A stretch of 64,000 nt of DNA from Candidatus Izemoplasmatales bacterium (GCA_028691315.1 JAQUZN010000001.1:145238-209237), one strand, 5' to 3'; shown: positions 45,773 to 54,553, numbered from the stretch's first letter. Numbers and translations: made by a program. Notes: generated by a model not told the origin, from the sequence alone.

Positions 45773-46123
45773 TTATTCAATATTATCATATTGAATAAAA
45801 TATTCATGAATCAGTTTCTTATTGACTAGATGATATTTTCTAATGATTAAATAATGATCTTTATTCATCATAGAAATATGATATTGATATAAAGTAGATG
45901 ATATGGGAATATCAATACTTATAAAAGCATAATCTTTTGCATTGATAAAATTATGATTAATACAAGCTAAGATATCATCATATGTCATCCATGGTATCAT
46001 AATAGTTTCTATTACTTCTTCATTATGATTCCATATATTAAGAAATACCAATTCATCATCAGAAGCATCCATATCATCTGCTTTAGTTTCAAATGATATA
46101 AAGTATTGATCTAAATCATTCAT
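45773..46123 (-). CDS. Small phage protein of unknown function
   Basis: 116 residues after AAAAGAGGAAT. Acidic N-terminus and a beta-type pattern (ELVFLNIWNHNEEVIETI then ISIDIPISSTLYQYHISMM). No motif was recognised. It begins 3 bases after the gene at 46127 and is cotranscribed with it. Confidence 0.6.
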   Translation of the reverse strand: MNDLDQYFISFETKADDMDASDDELVFLNIWNHNEEVIETIMIPWMTYDDILACINHNFINAKDYAFISIDIPISSTLYQYHISMMNKDHYLIIRKYHLVNKKLIHEYFIQYDNIE

Positions 46124-46126
46124 ATA

Positions 46127-46909
46127 CTATTCCTCTTTTAATAAGCGTTCTAAATAATTATCATCAAATAAAAGTTTTGACATAAATACATTACGTATTA
46201 ATTGATCAAGATTCTCAATATTCATAAAGATCTCCATTTGTTCTTGTAACATATCTAAATGACTACGATCAAACTTATGATCAAATAATTCATCAATATA
46301 TTTGATAAAATATTGTGCAATTTGACTATGAATATAATCATTGAGATTACTAAATTTTCTATTAGAAAATTGACCAAGATAAGTTGTAAAAGAAACTGGT
46401 TTTTCAGTATGAATATACATTCGATATTCTTTGATAATAGTTTCAGCTAAACGATCAATGAAATGCCCAGCATATATATAACATGGCTTTTCGATTGTAT
46501 TTGTATGATCTCCATCTTTAAATGTGATACGGATAGCAGCATCATAATATAATTTATTCAGAGTTTTCCTTAATGTATCACCTACTTCAATCACACGATC
46601 ATTTTTTACTTTTGGAGTGACAATACCAATTTCAATATTCATAATATTATTTACAATATCTTCAGAAAAATGTTTTCTTGATTGATAAGATTTATATTTC
46701 TTTAAGAATTGATCTTTGTTTGTGATATAAAACAACATGCTTAAATCTTTATAATGAAAAGATCGGTATTCTTCTTTCGATATTCGAAAACTACATTTAT
46801 CTTCACAATATTGAATATAATAACCCTTTAATCCTGAATCATAATATATATGAAATGGATTCCCATATTTTATTGCATCTTCTGGTTTTTTATATCCGTA
46901 TATATCCAT
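46127..46909 (-). CDS. Unknown phage protein
   Basis: 260 residues after AAAGGAGAATAT. Mostly soluble alpha/beta, rich in Tyr, Lys and Asp. 'IRVSITFK'-like strands near residue 125 and a helical C-terminus are visible. No family was recognised. First gene of a two-gene unit. Confidence 0.6.
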   Translation of the reverse strand: MDIYGYKKPEDAIKYGNPFHIYYDSGLKGYYIQYCEDKCSFRISKEEYRSFHYKDLSMLFYITNKDQFLKKYKSYQSRKHFSEDIVNNIMNIEIGIVTPKVKNDRVIEVGDTLRKTLNKLYYDAAIRITFKDGDHTNTIEKPCYIYAGHFIDRLAETIIKEYRMYIHTEKPVSFTTYLGQFSNRKFSNLNDYIHSQIAQYFIKYIDELFDHKFDRSHLDMLQEQMEIFMNIENLDQLIRNVFMSKLLFDDNYLERLLKEE

Positions 46910-46963
46910 AATATATTCTCCTTTATTTTTTATATTTTTATTGTATTTACTTAAAATAAGATT

Positions 46964-46995
46964 TCCTACAAGGATCTAATACAACCCTTGTAGGA
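46964..46995. terminator. TCCTACAA-type hairpin terminator
   Basis: TCCTACAAGG and CCTTGTAGGA form a 10-bp stem. The minus side is followed by AATCTTATTTT. It ends the gene at 47086. A near-identical stem and loop occurs at 47602. Confidence 0.7.
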
Positions 46996-47085
46996 TACCC
47001 TATTTTTCCATATAGCGTTTTATTTAAGTTGTCCCATCCTTCTTTCTTCTCTCTAGGAAAACTCTTTTTGAAACTCTCTAGTTGT

Positions 47086-47562
47086 TTATTTTGGTAATTC
47101 GTTTAAATACTTAATGAATTTCTTTCCTAGTTCATTTTTGTATATAAATGTTTCTTTATGTTCATAATTACCAATATATTCATTAGTGTTAACAAATCCA
47201 TTCTTAGCATAAAATGAATCTAATTGAGATAAAATACTTTTATATTCTTCTCTTGATGGTTCTATTGGGTATTCTTTCATAGAAGCTCCTGATGCAACCA
47301 TAATCAAATATTCATTATGATCTTCACAAAATGACTTAAGCCTTTTAGAAGCTATTCCTTTATTCCGTTCAGCTCTAGGTACAAAGATAGAGTAAATATC
47401 AATTAACTTTTTGATATCTAATTTTGAGTCTATTGCATACCCATATAGATCTCTTTGTGCCATAGTTTGAAGATTTGAATCTTCACTATCAGTTATAGTG
47501 TCAATATCAAACTCATCGTATTTCATCTCAAAATCTTTTTCGCTTATTAAATTTGTATTCAT
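47086..47562 (-). CDS. GNAT-family acetyltransferase-like protein
   Basis: 158 residues after AAAAAGGAGAAT. Residues 56-80 read IYSIFVPRAERNKGI then ASKRLKSFCED. This is the GNAT motif A strand followed by the acetyl-CoA pyrophosphate loop (R-x-x-G-x-A form RNKGIA) and helix. Near residue 120 'LDSFYAKNGFVNTNEY' matches the late GNAT segment with an aromatic-Lys-Asn-Gly-Phe turn. It probably transfers an acetyl group from acetyl-CoA to an unknown amine (host protein, antibiotic or nucleobase side chain). It is monocistronic, with its own hairpin downstream. Confidence 0.7.
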   Translation of the reverse strand: MNTNLISEKDFEMKYDEFDIDTITDSEDSNLQTMAQRDLYGYAIDSKLDIKKLIDIYSIFVPRAERNKGIASKRLKSFCEDHNEYLIMVASGASMKEYPIEPSREEYKSILSQLDSFYAKNGFVNTNEYIGNYEHKETFIYKNELGKKFIKYLNELPK

Positions 47563-47601
47563 ATCATTCTCCTTTTTATATATTTTTAGAATAAAAGTGA
47601 T

Positions 47602-47633
47602 TCCTACAATGATCTATGATGACCATTGTAGGA
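47602..47633. terminator. TCCTACAA-type hairpin terminator, second copy
   Basis: TCCTACAATG and CATTGTAGGA form a 10-bp stem, with a GATCTA block in the loop like the copy at 46964. The minus side continues with ATCACTTTTATTCT. It ends the gene at 47657. Confidence 0.65.
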
Positions 47634-47656
47634 TAGTGCATTTTTGAAATAAAGAG

Positions 47657-48544
47657 TTATTCTTCTTCCTCCTTCTCTTGAGTCTTTAACTCTTCTAAAA
47701 ACTCTCTACTCATTTCTTCTATCTCTTCATTCGATGGTTTCTGGAGTTCTATCGGTTTCCCAACATACTCCGATTCACCAGTAAGAAATGAGTTAATTTT
47801 TTCTTCCATCATTCTTGATGCTGATACCTGAGTATTAAATACTTCATCAACAATGGATTCATATTTTTTGCAGATATATCTTTTTAATCGAATATTTAAA
47901 GATTCGAAAATAATTTTAAATTCCGTATCTTCCGGTATATCTAAAAACTCATAAATATTCTCAATAATAGTATCAATAAAAATACTTATGATCTTGTATA
48001 AGCTAATATAATACCCTCTTTCTAAACGTTCATTGGGAGTTATGATTTCTTGAAAAGATTTTTGAATTACTTTTGTCAAAAAAGACAACGCGTTGAAATC
48101 GAATAGCGTATTTTTCTCTTCTTCTTCGTAAGATTCGAAGATCTTGCTTATAGATACTCTACCAATATCTCCATATGGATTGAGAAGAAACACTTTTATT
48201 CCAATAATATTCTGACTTTTTATATTATCAATCAAACAAAACCTTTTGATATCGACGTGGTTAAAATAAATCTCCTGATTCAAACAAGATTGCCCAGCAG
48301 ATATTAATCTTTCTCCTAGTTTGATGGCATCATTAGGATTTAAGAAGAACATCGAACAATAACGATCATCGTTATTATACGTAGATTCGAATACCACGGT
48401 ATTTCTGAAATTATCATTTGTAGATAGATTAAAATTATAACCTTCTAACTGCATACTGTCGAGATCTTCTTTTCTAATCTCTGGTTTTATATCAATCTTC
48501 TCATCTACTTCATACTCTTTTTTCCCTACCATAGTTATATCCAT
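47657..48544 (-). CDS. Unknown phage protein
   Basis: 295 residues from the ATG at 48544, after GAAAGGCAAAAGGTG (an in-frame GTG at 48553 overlaps that ribosome region). The N-terminal 60 residues are acidic, and beta-type sequence follows (FNLSTNDNFRNTVVFEST). The C-terminal 100 residues are helical and end in an acidic tail. No motif was recognised. It lies 20 bases after the gene at 48565. Confidence 0.6.
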   Translation of the reverse strand: MDITMVGKKEYEVDEKIDIKPEIRKEDLDSMQLEGYNFNLSTNDNFRNTVVFESTYNNDDRYCSMFFLNPNDAIKLGERLISAGQSCLNQEIYFNHVDIKRFCLIDNIKSQNIIGIKVFLLNPYGDIGRVSISKIFESYEEEEKNTLFDFNALSFLTKVIQKSFQEIITPNERLERGYYISLYKIISIFIDTIIENIYEFLDIPEDTEFKIIFESLNIRLKRYICKKYESIVDEVFNTQVSASRMMEEKINSFLTGESEYVGKPIELQKPSNEEIEEMSREFLEELKTQEKEEEE

Positions 48545-48564
48545 TTCATTCACCTTTTGCCTTT

Positions 48565-49029
48565 CTATCTTTTAACGTTGATTATAATATCACTGTCTAA
48601 TTCATTTGGATCATCATAGTTTACCTCATCAATAATCTCATCAATGATACGACTAAATGCAAATGGTATACCAAATACATATATAAATCTAGTATCGATG
48701 ATAACAGATGAAATCTTACCAGGATGATTTTCTAAGAAATCAAAGTGATTATCAATAATACGTTTAACCCTTCCTTTTTTATCTAGATCGATATGGAAGT
48801 GATCACCCTTAATACGAAATGATTTATCTTCTTTAGGGAAGTATAATGTTCTCCCTGATCTCTTCGTATTTCCTAATTCTTCATACCAGTAGACTTCACG
48901 ATGAGCACCGCATTTAAAGCTATGCATGTAAATCGGAAAATGATTCGGTGTTGGATCAAAACCTAATTTACTACCTCTTTCATCCATGATGTAAGATGTA
49001 AAAATGTCTATCTTCAACATCATTTTCAT
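48565..49029 (-). CDS. Unknown phage protein, start region probably frameshifted
   Basis: About 154 residues as drawn, but the start is doubtful. The first ATG at 49029 has only a weak, distant ribosome site. A strong AAGGAGG precedes a different frame starting at 49075 that stays open to 48980. Joining the two frames at the 5-T run (minus strand, 49000-49004) would give a single protein beginning MKIEFGKAAREVIEIYENDV. The body is compact alpha/beta with 'GDHFHIDLDKKGRVKRIID' and no recognised domain. Confidence 0.5.
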   Translation of the reverse strand: MKMMLKIDIFTSYIMDERGSKLGFDPTPNHFPIYMHSFKCGAHREVYWYEELGNTKRSGRTLYFPKEDKSFRIKGDHFHIDLDKKGRVKRIIDNHFDFLENHPGKISSVIIDTRFIYVFGIPFAFSRIIDEIIDEVNYDDPNELDSDIIINVKR

Positions 49030-49075
49030 AAATTTCAATTACCTCTCTTGCTGCTTTACCAAATTCAATCTTCAT
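48980..49075 (-). pseudogene. Short 5' frame likely belonging to the 48565 gene
   Basis: 31 codons after a strong AAGGAGG (49085 region, minus strand), ending in TGA just after the 5-T run. The peptide (MKIEFGKAAREVIEIYENDV then EDRHFYILHHG) has good codon use. It is probably the true N-terminus of the 48565 protein, separated by a 1-base indel or a programmed shift. A separate 31-residue peptide is the alternative. Confidence 0.45.
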
Positions 49076-49104
49076 TTTATTTCCTCCTTAGTTTGTTTTC
49101 AACT

Positions 49105-49149
49105 ATATCTTTACACATTAATAATATATAATTGAAAGAATGATAAAAT
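49105..49149. promoter_or_regulatory. Divergent candidate promoters
   Basis: On the plus strand ATATATAAT, a 9-base gap and GATAAAAT (49124-49149) lie 21 bases before the start at 49171. On the minus strand ATATATTAT then TAATGTG and AGATATA point towards the minus genes. Both halves resemble the recurrent motif upstream of 35431, 50682, 56341 and 58759. Confidence 0.4.
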
Positions 49150-49170
49150 ACTAAACATGAGGTGAAATAA

Positions 49171-49998
49171 ATGTCTTATGAAATAGCTAATCCAGAGGAT
49201 ATAAATTCAAATATACTGGTAATAGATGAGATACCGCCGTATGATATTAAAGATTATGATTTATTCGAAGAGAAAGATTTCAAGAAATATTTATTTGATA
49301 TAGAAGGTATTGTAAGAAGCTCAATGGAATATCGAGAGTTTATTAATTATATGAGAGACTATATGGATATGAGTGTTTGTAGTTTCTTTGAGAATGTATC
49401 AAATAATGATACATATAAGATAAAAATCCATCTACACCATCACCCATTAACTCTTTTTGATGTAGTGGTTATTATATTTAAAAAACGATCATATTATGAA
49501 GAATCATTAGAGATAGAGATGGTAGCAAAAGAAGTAATGTATATTCATTATTTCTTAATGATTGGATTAATTCCTTTATCAGAAACAGTGCATGATTTAG
49601 TTCATGCTGGATTTATTCATATACCAATTAAAAAGGTGATGGGTAATTGGGAAGAATTCTTAGAAACTTATGCTGAATTTGTACCACCGGAAGTAAATGA
49701 TAAGATTTATCGTTTTAAAAATATAACTGAGTCATTAGCAGAAGAAAAGAATCGACAACTCTTAACCCAATCTCCCACTTATGTGAAATTGGAATTAGAA
49801 ACCAATCCAGATTCAACAGAGGTAGGAACGTATAAAACTCCCACCATGGATGATATTATAGACGCTATGAATTTAAGAATACAACAGCTAAAAGAGCAAG
49901 ATCGTCAAATAGAACAGAAAAATACGGTTGATATGACATATGATAGTATTAGCCCAGAAGATAAGAAGGTTTATCGACCAATCTATTTTGTTGATTAG
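49171..49998 (+). CDS. Unknown phage protein with HLHHHP motif
   Basis: 275 residues after ATGAGGTGAAA. Residues about 88-115 read YKIKIHLHHHPLTLFDVVVI, and residues 130-165 include a hydrophobic helix, 'IGLIPLSETVHDLVHAGFIH' and an Ile/Pro-Lys strand. The clustered His residues could bind a metal, but no complete known metalloenzyme motif was recognised. The C-terminus is helical (MNLRIQQLKEQDRQIEQKN). First gene of the 49-62-kb plus block. Confidence 0.55.
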   Translation: MSYEIANPEDINSNILVIDEIPPYDIKDYDLFEEKDFKKYLFDIEGIVRSSMEYREFINYMRDYMDMSVCSFFENVSNNDTYKIKIHLHHHPLTLFDVVVIIFKKRSYYEESLEIEMVAKEVMYIHYFLMIGLIPLSETVHDLVHAGFIHIPIKKVMGNWEEFLETYAEFVPPEVNDKIYRFKNITESLAEEKNRQLLTQSPTYVKLELETNPDSTEVGTYKTPTMDDIIDAMNLRIQQLKEQDRQIEQKNTVDMTYDSISPEDKKVYRPIYFVD

Positions 49999-50048
49999 AA
50001 AACATAGTAATAAGTTCTAATGTATATAAAAAGGAGGATCTAGATATT

Positions 50049-50429
50049 ATGATGGATACTGCAAGATTGATGTTGGAATCTGAATTTACAGATGAAACAG
50101 TCTTAAATGCATACGGAGAAAACAATACTGTATATGGTGATTTGATGACATTATCAGAAGATCATATGGAATTGATGGGTGTTACTCCAGAAAAAGTAAC
50201 GGTAAATGCAACCAAAGGAAACAACTATCTGGTGGAATATACGGGTAACTTAGAACGTATGATGAAAGACCAAGGAGTTGAATCTCTTGAAGAAGCTGTT
50301 GAAATGGTTGCTGAAGCAAATGAAATTGAAAAAGAAAGAATTTTTATTGTTGTTGATGAATCATGTATTAAGAAAATCAATATGAAGAAAGCAAAAGAAC
50401 TTGGTTTCCAGTTTCTTCGTAAAAATTAA
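50049..50429 (+). CDS. Small abundant-type acidic protein, unknown
   Basis: 126 residues, AAAGGAGGATC before tandem ATGs at 50049 and 50052. Codon use (GAA, AAA, GTT, ATG-rich, CAG present) suggests strong expression. It is acidic and alpha/beta, ending 'ESCIKKINMKKAKELGFQFL'. No family was recognised. It is followed by a 250-base non-coding stretch with two hairpins. Confidence 0.6.
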   Translation: MMDTARLMLESEFTDETVLNAYGENNTVYGDLMTLSEDHMELMGVTPEKVTVNATKGNNYLVEYTGNLERMMKDQGVESLEEAVEMVAEANEIEKERIFIVVDESCIKKINMKKAKELGFQFLRKN

Positions 50430-50466
50430 TACAACGATAACTATATGATAAATATATACTTGATTT

Positions 50467-50602
50467 CTTATAATAGGTCCGAGCATATTATAAGTTGATA
50501 GTATATATCTTAGGTCATACAAGTGTAGATTTTAGTTTAGCTCATAACACCTTCCATAGTGAATCTCCATAGGATTTAAGTATCCTATGGAGGTTTTCTT
50601 TT
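50467..50602 (+). terminator. Hairpin and terminator after the 50049 gene
   Basis: CTTATAAT with ATTATAAG (50467-50494) forms one hairpin. CTCCATAGGAT with ATCCTATGGAG (50565-50592), followed by GTTTTCTTTT, is a clear terminator. The 70 bases between them hold no ORF. Confidence 0.75.
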
Positions 50603-50624
50603 GTTGGAAATTATAAAAGTGGTT

Positions 50625-50647
50625 ATATATTATTAATAAGATAAAAT
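50625..50647 (+). promoter_or_regulatory. Candidate phage promoter motif
   Basis: ATATATTAT, 6 bases, GATAAAAT, ending 34 bases before the start at 50682 and just after a terminator, as expected for a promoter of the next transcript. Confidence 0.5.
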
Positions 50648-50681
50648 ATAACTTTAAAGAAATATTAAGGAGGAAATAAGT

Positions 50682-51605
50682 ATGAAAGATATTAAATTAA
50701 TGAAGTTGATATTAGATACATTAAATTCAACTGGTGATATTATTCGGAAAGTTCAAGATAGTAAAAAAGATGTTGTTGTAGCGGCAAATATTAACAATAT
50801 GGCAAAACTTATGGAGCTTTTAATTGATGAAGAAAAACATAAAACTTCAAAAGATACTGATAGAGATTGTAATGTAGAGGAGGAAGAAGATCCTATATCA
50901 ATCAAGAATTTCCCTTTCAAGGATTGGAAGGAAGAAAATGGAATTCCAATGGACTTATATCATTGTGGGAAAATCAATAAGCCATCACCTTTATTTAAAG
51001 AGAATTGGGTGAATATTATAAAAGAATCAAAAATCCAATTAACAGATGATTTTGAATCTTTAAAGAACATGGTAAATTTTCTAATAATTGAAAAGATGGA
51101 AATGGAAGAAATGAAAATGAGAGCATCTAATGCTAGAAGATATATGTTAGAATCAATCAATGACTTTGAAAAGTTAAAAGCTGAGATGTGCACCGCTTTA
51201 AATGGAGTACATTGGGATTTAAAAGCAAGAAATTACCAGATAGAAACTTTTGTGTGTGATTATTTTAAAAGAAAAATCCCAAATGATTTATATGATAAAT
51301 TGCTTTATGATAAGAATAAAGCAATAAAAGAAGAACCAACTGAAGAATTAGGAAATAATATTTTCATGAAAGATTATCAATATGGCGATGAATTTTTAAA
51401 GAAGAAAATGAAAGAGATAGAAGATATTGAAAATAAACTTCAATCTGATAAAGCATGTATTTCACAATGTATGTTAGTAGATGGATTTGGAAAAAAAGGT
51501 GTCGATCTTAATAAACTAGGGATTGATATATGTGTAGTTATGAACGAAGCTACTAATAAATTAAATGAGATTAAAGAGGATATAAAAGAATTTTATGATT
51601 TGTGA
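50682..51605 (+). CDS. Unknown helical phage protein
   Basis: 307 residues after TAAGGAGGAAATA. Helical throughout, with Lys/Glu-rich stretches (MEMEEMKMRASNARRYMLES) and several Cys (DYLYHCGKINK near residue 95, 'ACISQCMLVDGFGKKG' near 265). No motif was recognised. Its stop overlaps the start of the RNase H gene, so the two are coupled. Confidence 0.6.
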   Translation: MKDIKLMKLILDTLNSTGDIIRKVQDSKKDVVVAANINNMAKLMELLIDEEKHKTSKDTDRDCNVEEEEDPISIKNFPFKDWKEENGIPMDLYHCGKINKPSPLFKENWVNIIKESKIQLTDDFESLKNMVNFLIIEKMEMEEMKMRASNARRYMLESINDFEKLKAEMCTALNGVHWDLKARNYQIETFVCDYFKRKIPNDLYDKLLYDKNKAIKEEPTEELGNNIFMKDYQYGDEFLKKKMKEIEDIENKLQSDKACISQCMLVDGFGKKGVDLNKLGIDICVVMNEATNKLNEIKEDIKEFYDL

Positions 51606-52350
51606 AGATTATTTAATGAATGAAAAATCGTTATGTATATTTACAGATGGAGGAGTCCATAATGTTCAAGGAATTCCGATAAGCACTTCAGGTTCTATTG
51701 TTATTTATAATTATCATGTAGTATCTGAAAACTTAAGAGTATTAAAAAATAGCACAAATAATATAGGTGAACTTGTTGGAGTCTACGATGGAATCCAACA
51801 AGGTTTGCTATTAGCACAGCAAAATTCGAGAATAAAGAATATCTATCTATTTTCAGATTCTAAGTTTTGTATTGAAGGATTAACTGGTTGGTTAACCAAT
51901 TGGGTAACACATAAAACCAATGAAAACGTATTACGGAGTCCATATGGAAAAGAAGTTGCTAACCAACATATTTTTCAAGCAATTGTTAATTTAGTAGCAT
52001 ATTTTCCATATGAATTAAAAGAATTTTATTTAGTTAAGATTCGAGGTCATATGAAAGAACCAACCGATATACATCCTACAATTGATCTCAATAGGCAAAT
52101 TGATTACATCTTCAATAATAATTATGGTATATTTAGTGAAAACAAACTAAATCACAAAGCGGGTAAGCTTATTATTGGATGTAATAATATGATAGATCAA
52201 TTAGTATCTGCATCTTTCGATATAAATAAAATCGATATCGATAATATTCCAGAAGCTTATCAAGTATTACCGATTAACTTCCAAGATATTAATAAAGAAA
52301 CTATGATAACGTTTTTTGATAAGATAAGTTATATGTCATTAAGGAGGTAA
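51595..52350 (+). CDS. RNase H-like protein
   Basis: 251 residues if started at 51595 (inside the previous gene, GAGGATA upstream). The in-frame ATG at 51616 is an alternative. The catalytic set is visible: Asp18 in CIFTDGG, Glu59 in NNIGELVGVYDGIQQG, Asp88 in YLFSDSKFCIEG, and a late Asp in GCNNMIDQL. A KIRGHMKEP segment supplies the usual His. This is the RNase HI order of beta strands and acidic residues. Phage RNase H removes RNA primers or RNA-DNA hybrids during replication. It is embedded in a nucleotide-metabolism and replication block. Confidence 0.78.
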   Translation: MICEDYLMNEKSLCIFTDGGVHNVQGIPISTSGSIVIYNYHVVSENLRVLKNSTNNIGELVGVYDGIQQGLLLAQQNSRIKNIYLFSDSKFCIEGLTGWLTNWVTHKTNENVLRSPYGKEVANQHIFQAIVNLVAYFPYELKEFYLVKIRGHMKEPTDIHPTIDLNRQIDYIFNNNYGIFSENKLNHKAGKLIIGCNNMIDQLVSASFDINKIDIDNIPEAYQVLPINFQDINKETMITFFDKISYMSLRR

Positions 52351-52359
52351 AAAAGTGAT

Positions 52360-52767
52360 ATGAAAGTTTCTATAGCAAGCAGAACAACAAAAGTGCCACA
52401 AAGTAAGAAAATAGCTACAACCAATGCAAAGAATTTTGAAGATTGTATCAAAGAGTTATTCTCTGACATCGATCAAGTATCAATCGAGAGTTTACCATTT
52501 TTAACTAAGACAAAACTCTATGAGTATTTTAAAAATAAGATCGTGAATTTGAATCTTAATAACCAACAACAAGAATCACATGTAGTTAAAGTGATCTTTA
52601 ACGCAATAGAAGAAATCCCAAGGGAACTCTTTAAGTTATTTGAGATCAAATCACAAAGAAAGATTCTAATCGATTATTTACAATATCGATTAGATATTAG
52701 AGGTTTTGCAATTAATGAAACGGAGATTGATGCGATACTTTCGCACATTTCAACACTGGTTAAATGA
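52360..52767 (+). CDS. Small phage protein of unknown function
   Basis: 135 residues, AAGGAGGT 12 bases before the ATG. It has a helical C-terminal half and a basic Lys/Thr-rich start (SRTTKVPQSKKIATTNAK). No motif was recognised. It lies between the RNase H and 52784 genes in a tightly packed transcript. Confidence 0.6.
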   Translation: MKVSIASRTTKVPQSKKIATTNAKNFEDCIKELFSDIDQVSIESLPFLTKTKLYEYFKNKIVNLNLNNQQQESHVVKVIFNAIEEIPRELFKLFEIKSQRKILIDYLQYRLDIRGFAINETEIDAILSHISTLVK

Positions 52768-52783
52768 AGGAGATATGATAACG

Positions 52784-53209
52784 ATGTCACAAAGAAAACG
52801 AAAATTATATGTAGAGTTAGATCCGCAATTGGAGGGATATATACAGATCAATACTCTGCATCTGGTTAATACAGATAAGGTATTCATTGACTTTGATTTT
52901 GATAAAATAAGAAAAGAAGAGGGAAAAAGAGATATCTTTGTTTATCTGAAACTTCCAGAGGCGTGTTATGAGAAAATGATATACGATGGGGTTGATGAAC
53001 ATACGGGATATATGGATATTAGACGATTTGTAAATATGGGTTGGAGTGTGCAAGTATCAAAGCTTTCATGTGACAAACCAGAAGCAACAAATGATTTCGT
53101 TTTAAATGATACAGCAGATTATAATATTTTGATTGAGAAAAGAACAACTTTCTTAAATCAATATATTATCGACATATCTTTAGAGAGAAGGAATGAGGAA
53201 GTTGATTAA
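52784..53209 (+). CDS. Small phage protein of unknown function
   Basis: 141 residues from the ATG at 52784, 9 bases after AAGGAGAT (upstream in-frame starts lie inside the previous gene). Basic start (MSQRKRKLYVEL), beta-type middle, acidic end. The next start lies within its last codons. Function is unknown. Confidence 0.6.
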   Translation: MSQRKRKLYVELDPQLEGYIQINTLHLVNTDKVFIDFDFDKIRKEEGKRDIFVYLKLPEACYEKMIYDGVDEHTGYMDIRRFVNMGWSVQVSKLSCDKPEATNDFVLNDTADYNILIEKRTTFLNQYIIDISLERRNEEVD

Positions 53210-53654
53210 TTTTGATTTTAACAGTTTACCACAAGAATTGAAAGAAACAAGCGTATTAAAAACAACATCCGATATTGAAAGTGAAAAAATTTTATATTCT
53301 ATCAAATTCAAAGATATTGATTATTTTATGCAGTCTAAATATTTTGCAATAACAGTGCAACTTGTAGCAGAAAAGAGTAGTCTCAATGCATATACTAATA
53401 TAGATATTATGAAGGAACTTGATGATTATGACTGGATTAACTTTCTATTCGTATATAAAAATGAGTGCTTATCGACAATAGAACCATTCTTCTCAAAAAC
53501 GGAAATGGAATTAGAAGAAGCTATAAAAATGTTTAAAATGAAAAAACCAGCACTGACAAAATCATTAGCGAGAGATGTTTTGTTAAATGCATATATATGT
53601 AAAATTAATAATACAACCAAACTTAATATTTTCACAACAAAAAACGGAGGATAA
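53193..53654 (+). CDS. Small phage protein of unknown function
   Basis: 153 residues, starting in the end of the 52784 gene (GAGAGAAGGA just before the ATG; a TTG at 53202 is possible). Mixed alpha/beta, with a Lys-rich helix near the C-terminus (MKKPALTKSLARDVLLN). It is directly upstream of thyA with 6 bases between, so it is coupled. No motif was recognised. Confidence 0.6.
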   Translation: MRKLINFDFNSLPQELKETSVLKTTSDIESEKILYSIKFKDIDYFMQSKYFAITVQLVAEKSSLNAYTNIDIMKELDDYDWINFLFVYKNECLSTIEPFFSKTEMELEEAIKMFKMKKPALTKSLARDVLLNAYICKINNTTKLNIFTTKNGG

Positions 53655-53660
53655 ATAATA

Positions 53661-54542
53661 ATGAGTTATGCGGATAAAGTATTCATAAAGATGTGTGAAG
53701 AGGTTTTGTCAGAAAACAATATGACAGAGTGTAGAGCAATATGGAAAGATACAGGAGATCAATCATCAACCATTAGTAAATTCGGTGTAGTGAATCGTTA
53801 TGATTTACGTAAAGAATTTCCAATACTCACACAAAGACCAGTTCCATTAAAATCTGCAATTGATGAGATTCTTTGGATTTATCAAAAAAAATCAAATAAT
53901 ATTAAAGATCTCAATAGTCATGTATGGGATGACTGGGCTGACGAGAATGGTTCTATAGGCGCAGCTTATGGATATCAGATTGGCTCTAAGTTAAGAAAGG
54001 TTCATCATGAAGAACAAAGCGATGATGGATCAAGATATGCATATTCATCGTTTGTAGATCAGACTGATTATGTTTTACATGAGTTGAAGTATAATCCATT
54101 TTCACGTAGAATTATCACAAACATGTTTAATGTTGAAGATACTCATATGATGGGATTAGAGCCATGTGCATTTATGATGAACTATAAAGTTACCATAGAT
54201 GAGTTTGGTAGAAAGGTATTGAATGCCATTCTATATCAACGTTCACAAGATATTTTAACAGCAAATGGATGGAATGTTGCTCAATATGCAGCATTGGTTC
54301 ATATGTTTGCCCAAGTATCTGATATGATCGCTGGTGAATTTATGCATGTAATTGCCGATGCTCATATCTATGATCGACATGTAGATACAGTAAAAGATCT
54401 AATTAAAAGACCGTATTATGATGCACCAGAATTGGTTATCAATCCAGAAATTAAAAACTTTTATGATTTCACTCCAAATGATTTCCAGTTAGTTTATTAT
54501 CATCATGGAGATCAAATTAAAGGGATTGATGTAGCGGTTTAA
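53661..54542 (+). CDS. Thymidylate synthase family (ThyA-like)
   Basis: 293 residues after CGGAGGATAAATA. The ThyA plan is clear: an Arg-rich phosphate loop early, the catalytic Cys169 in GLEPCAFMMNYKV, the nucleotide-binding 'LYQRSQDILTANGWNVAQYA' with its Asn retained, and 'HVIADAHIYDRHVDTV' near the C-terminus. It would use 5,10-methylene-tetrahydrofolate to methylate dUMP, or a related dUMP-modifying chemistry. Two points differ from standard ThyA. The catalytic Cys is followed by Ala rather than the usual His (PCA in place of PCH), and the LPP before it is changed to LEP. The kept Asn argues for dUMP, not dCMP, as the substrate. It belongs to the replication and nucleotide block. Confidence 0.85.
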   Translation: MSYADKVFIKMCEEVLSENNMTECRAIWKDTGDQSSTISKFGVVNRYDLRKEFPILTQRPVPLKSAIDEILWIYQKKSNNIKDLNSHVWDDWADENGSIGAAYGYQIGSKLRKVHHEEQSDDGSRYAYSSFVDQTDYVLHELKYNPFSRRIITNMFNVEDTHMMGLEPCAFMMNYKVTIDEFGRKVLNAILYQRSQDILTANGWNVAQYAALVHMFAQVSDMIAGEFMHVIADAHIYDRHVDTVKDLIKRPYYDAPELVINPEIKNFYDFTPNDFQLVYYHHGDQIKGIDVAV

Positions 54543-54553
54543 GGAGGATTATT

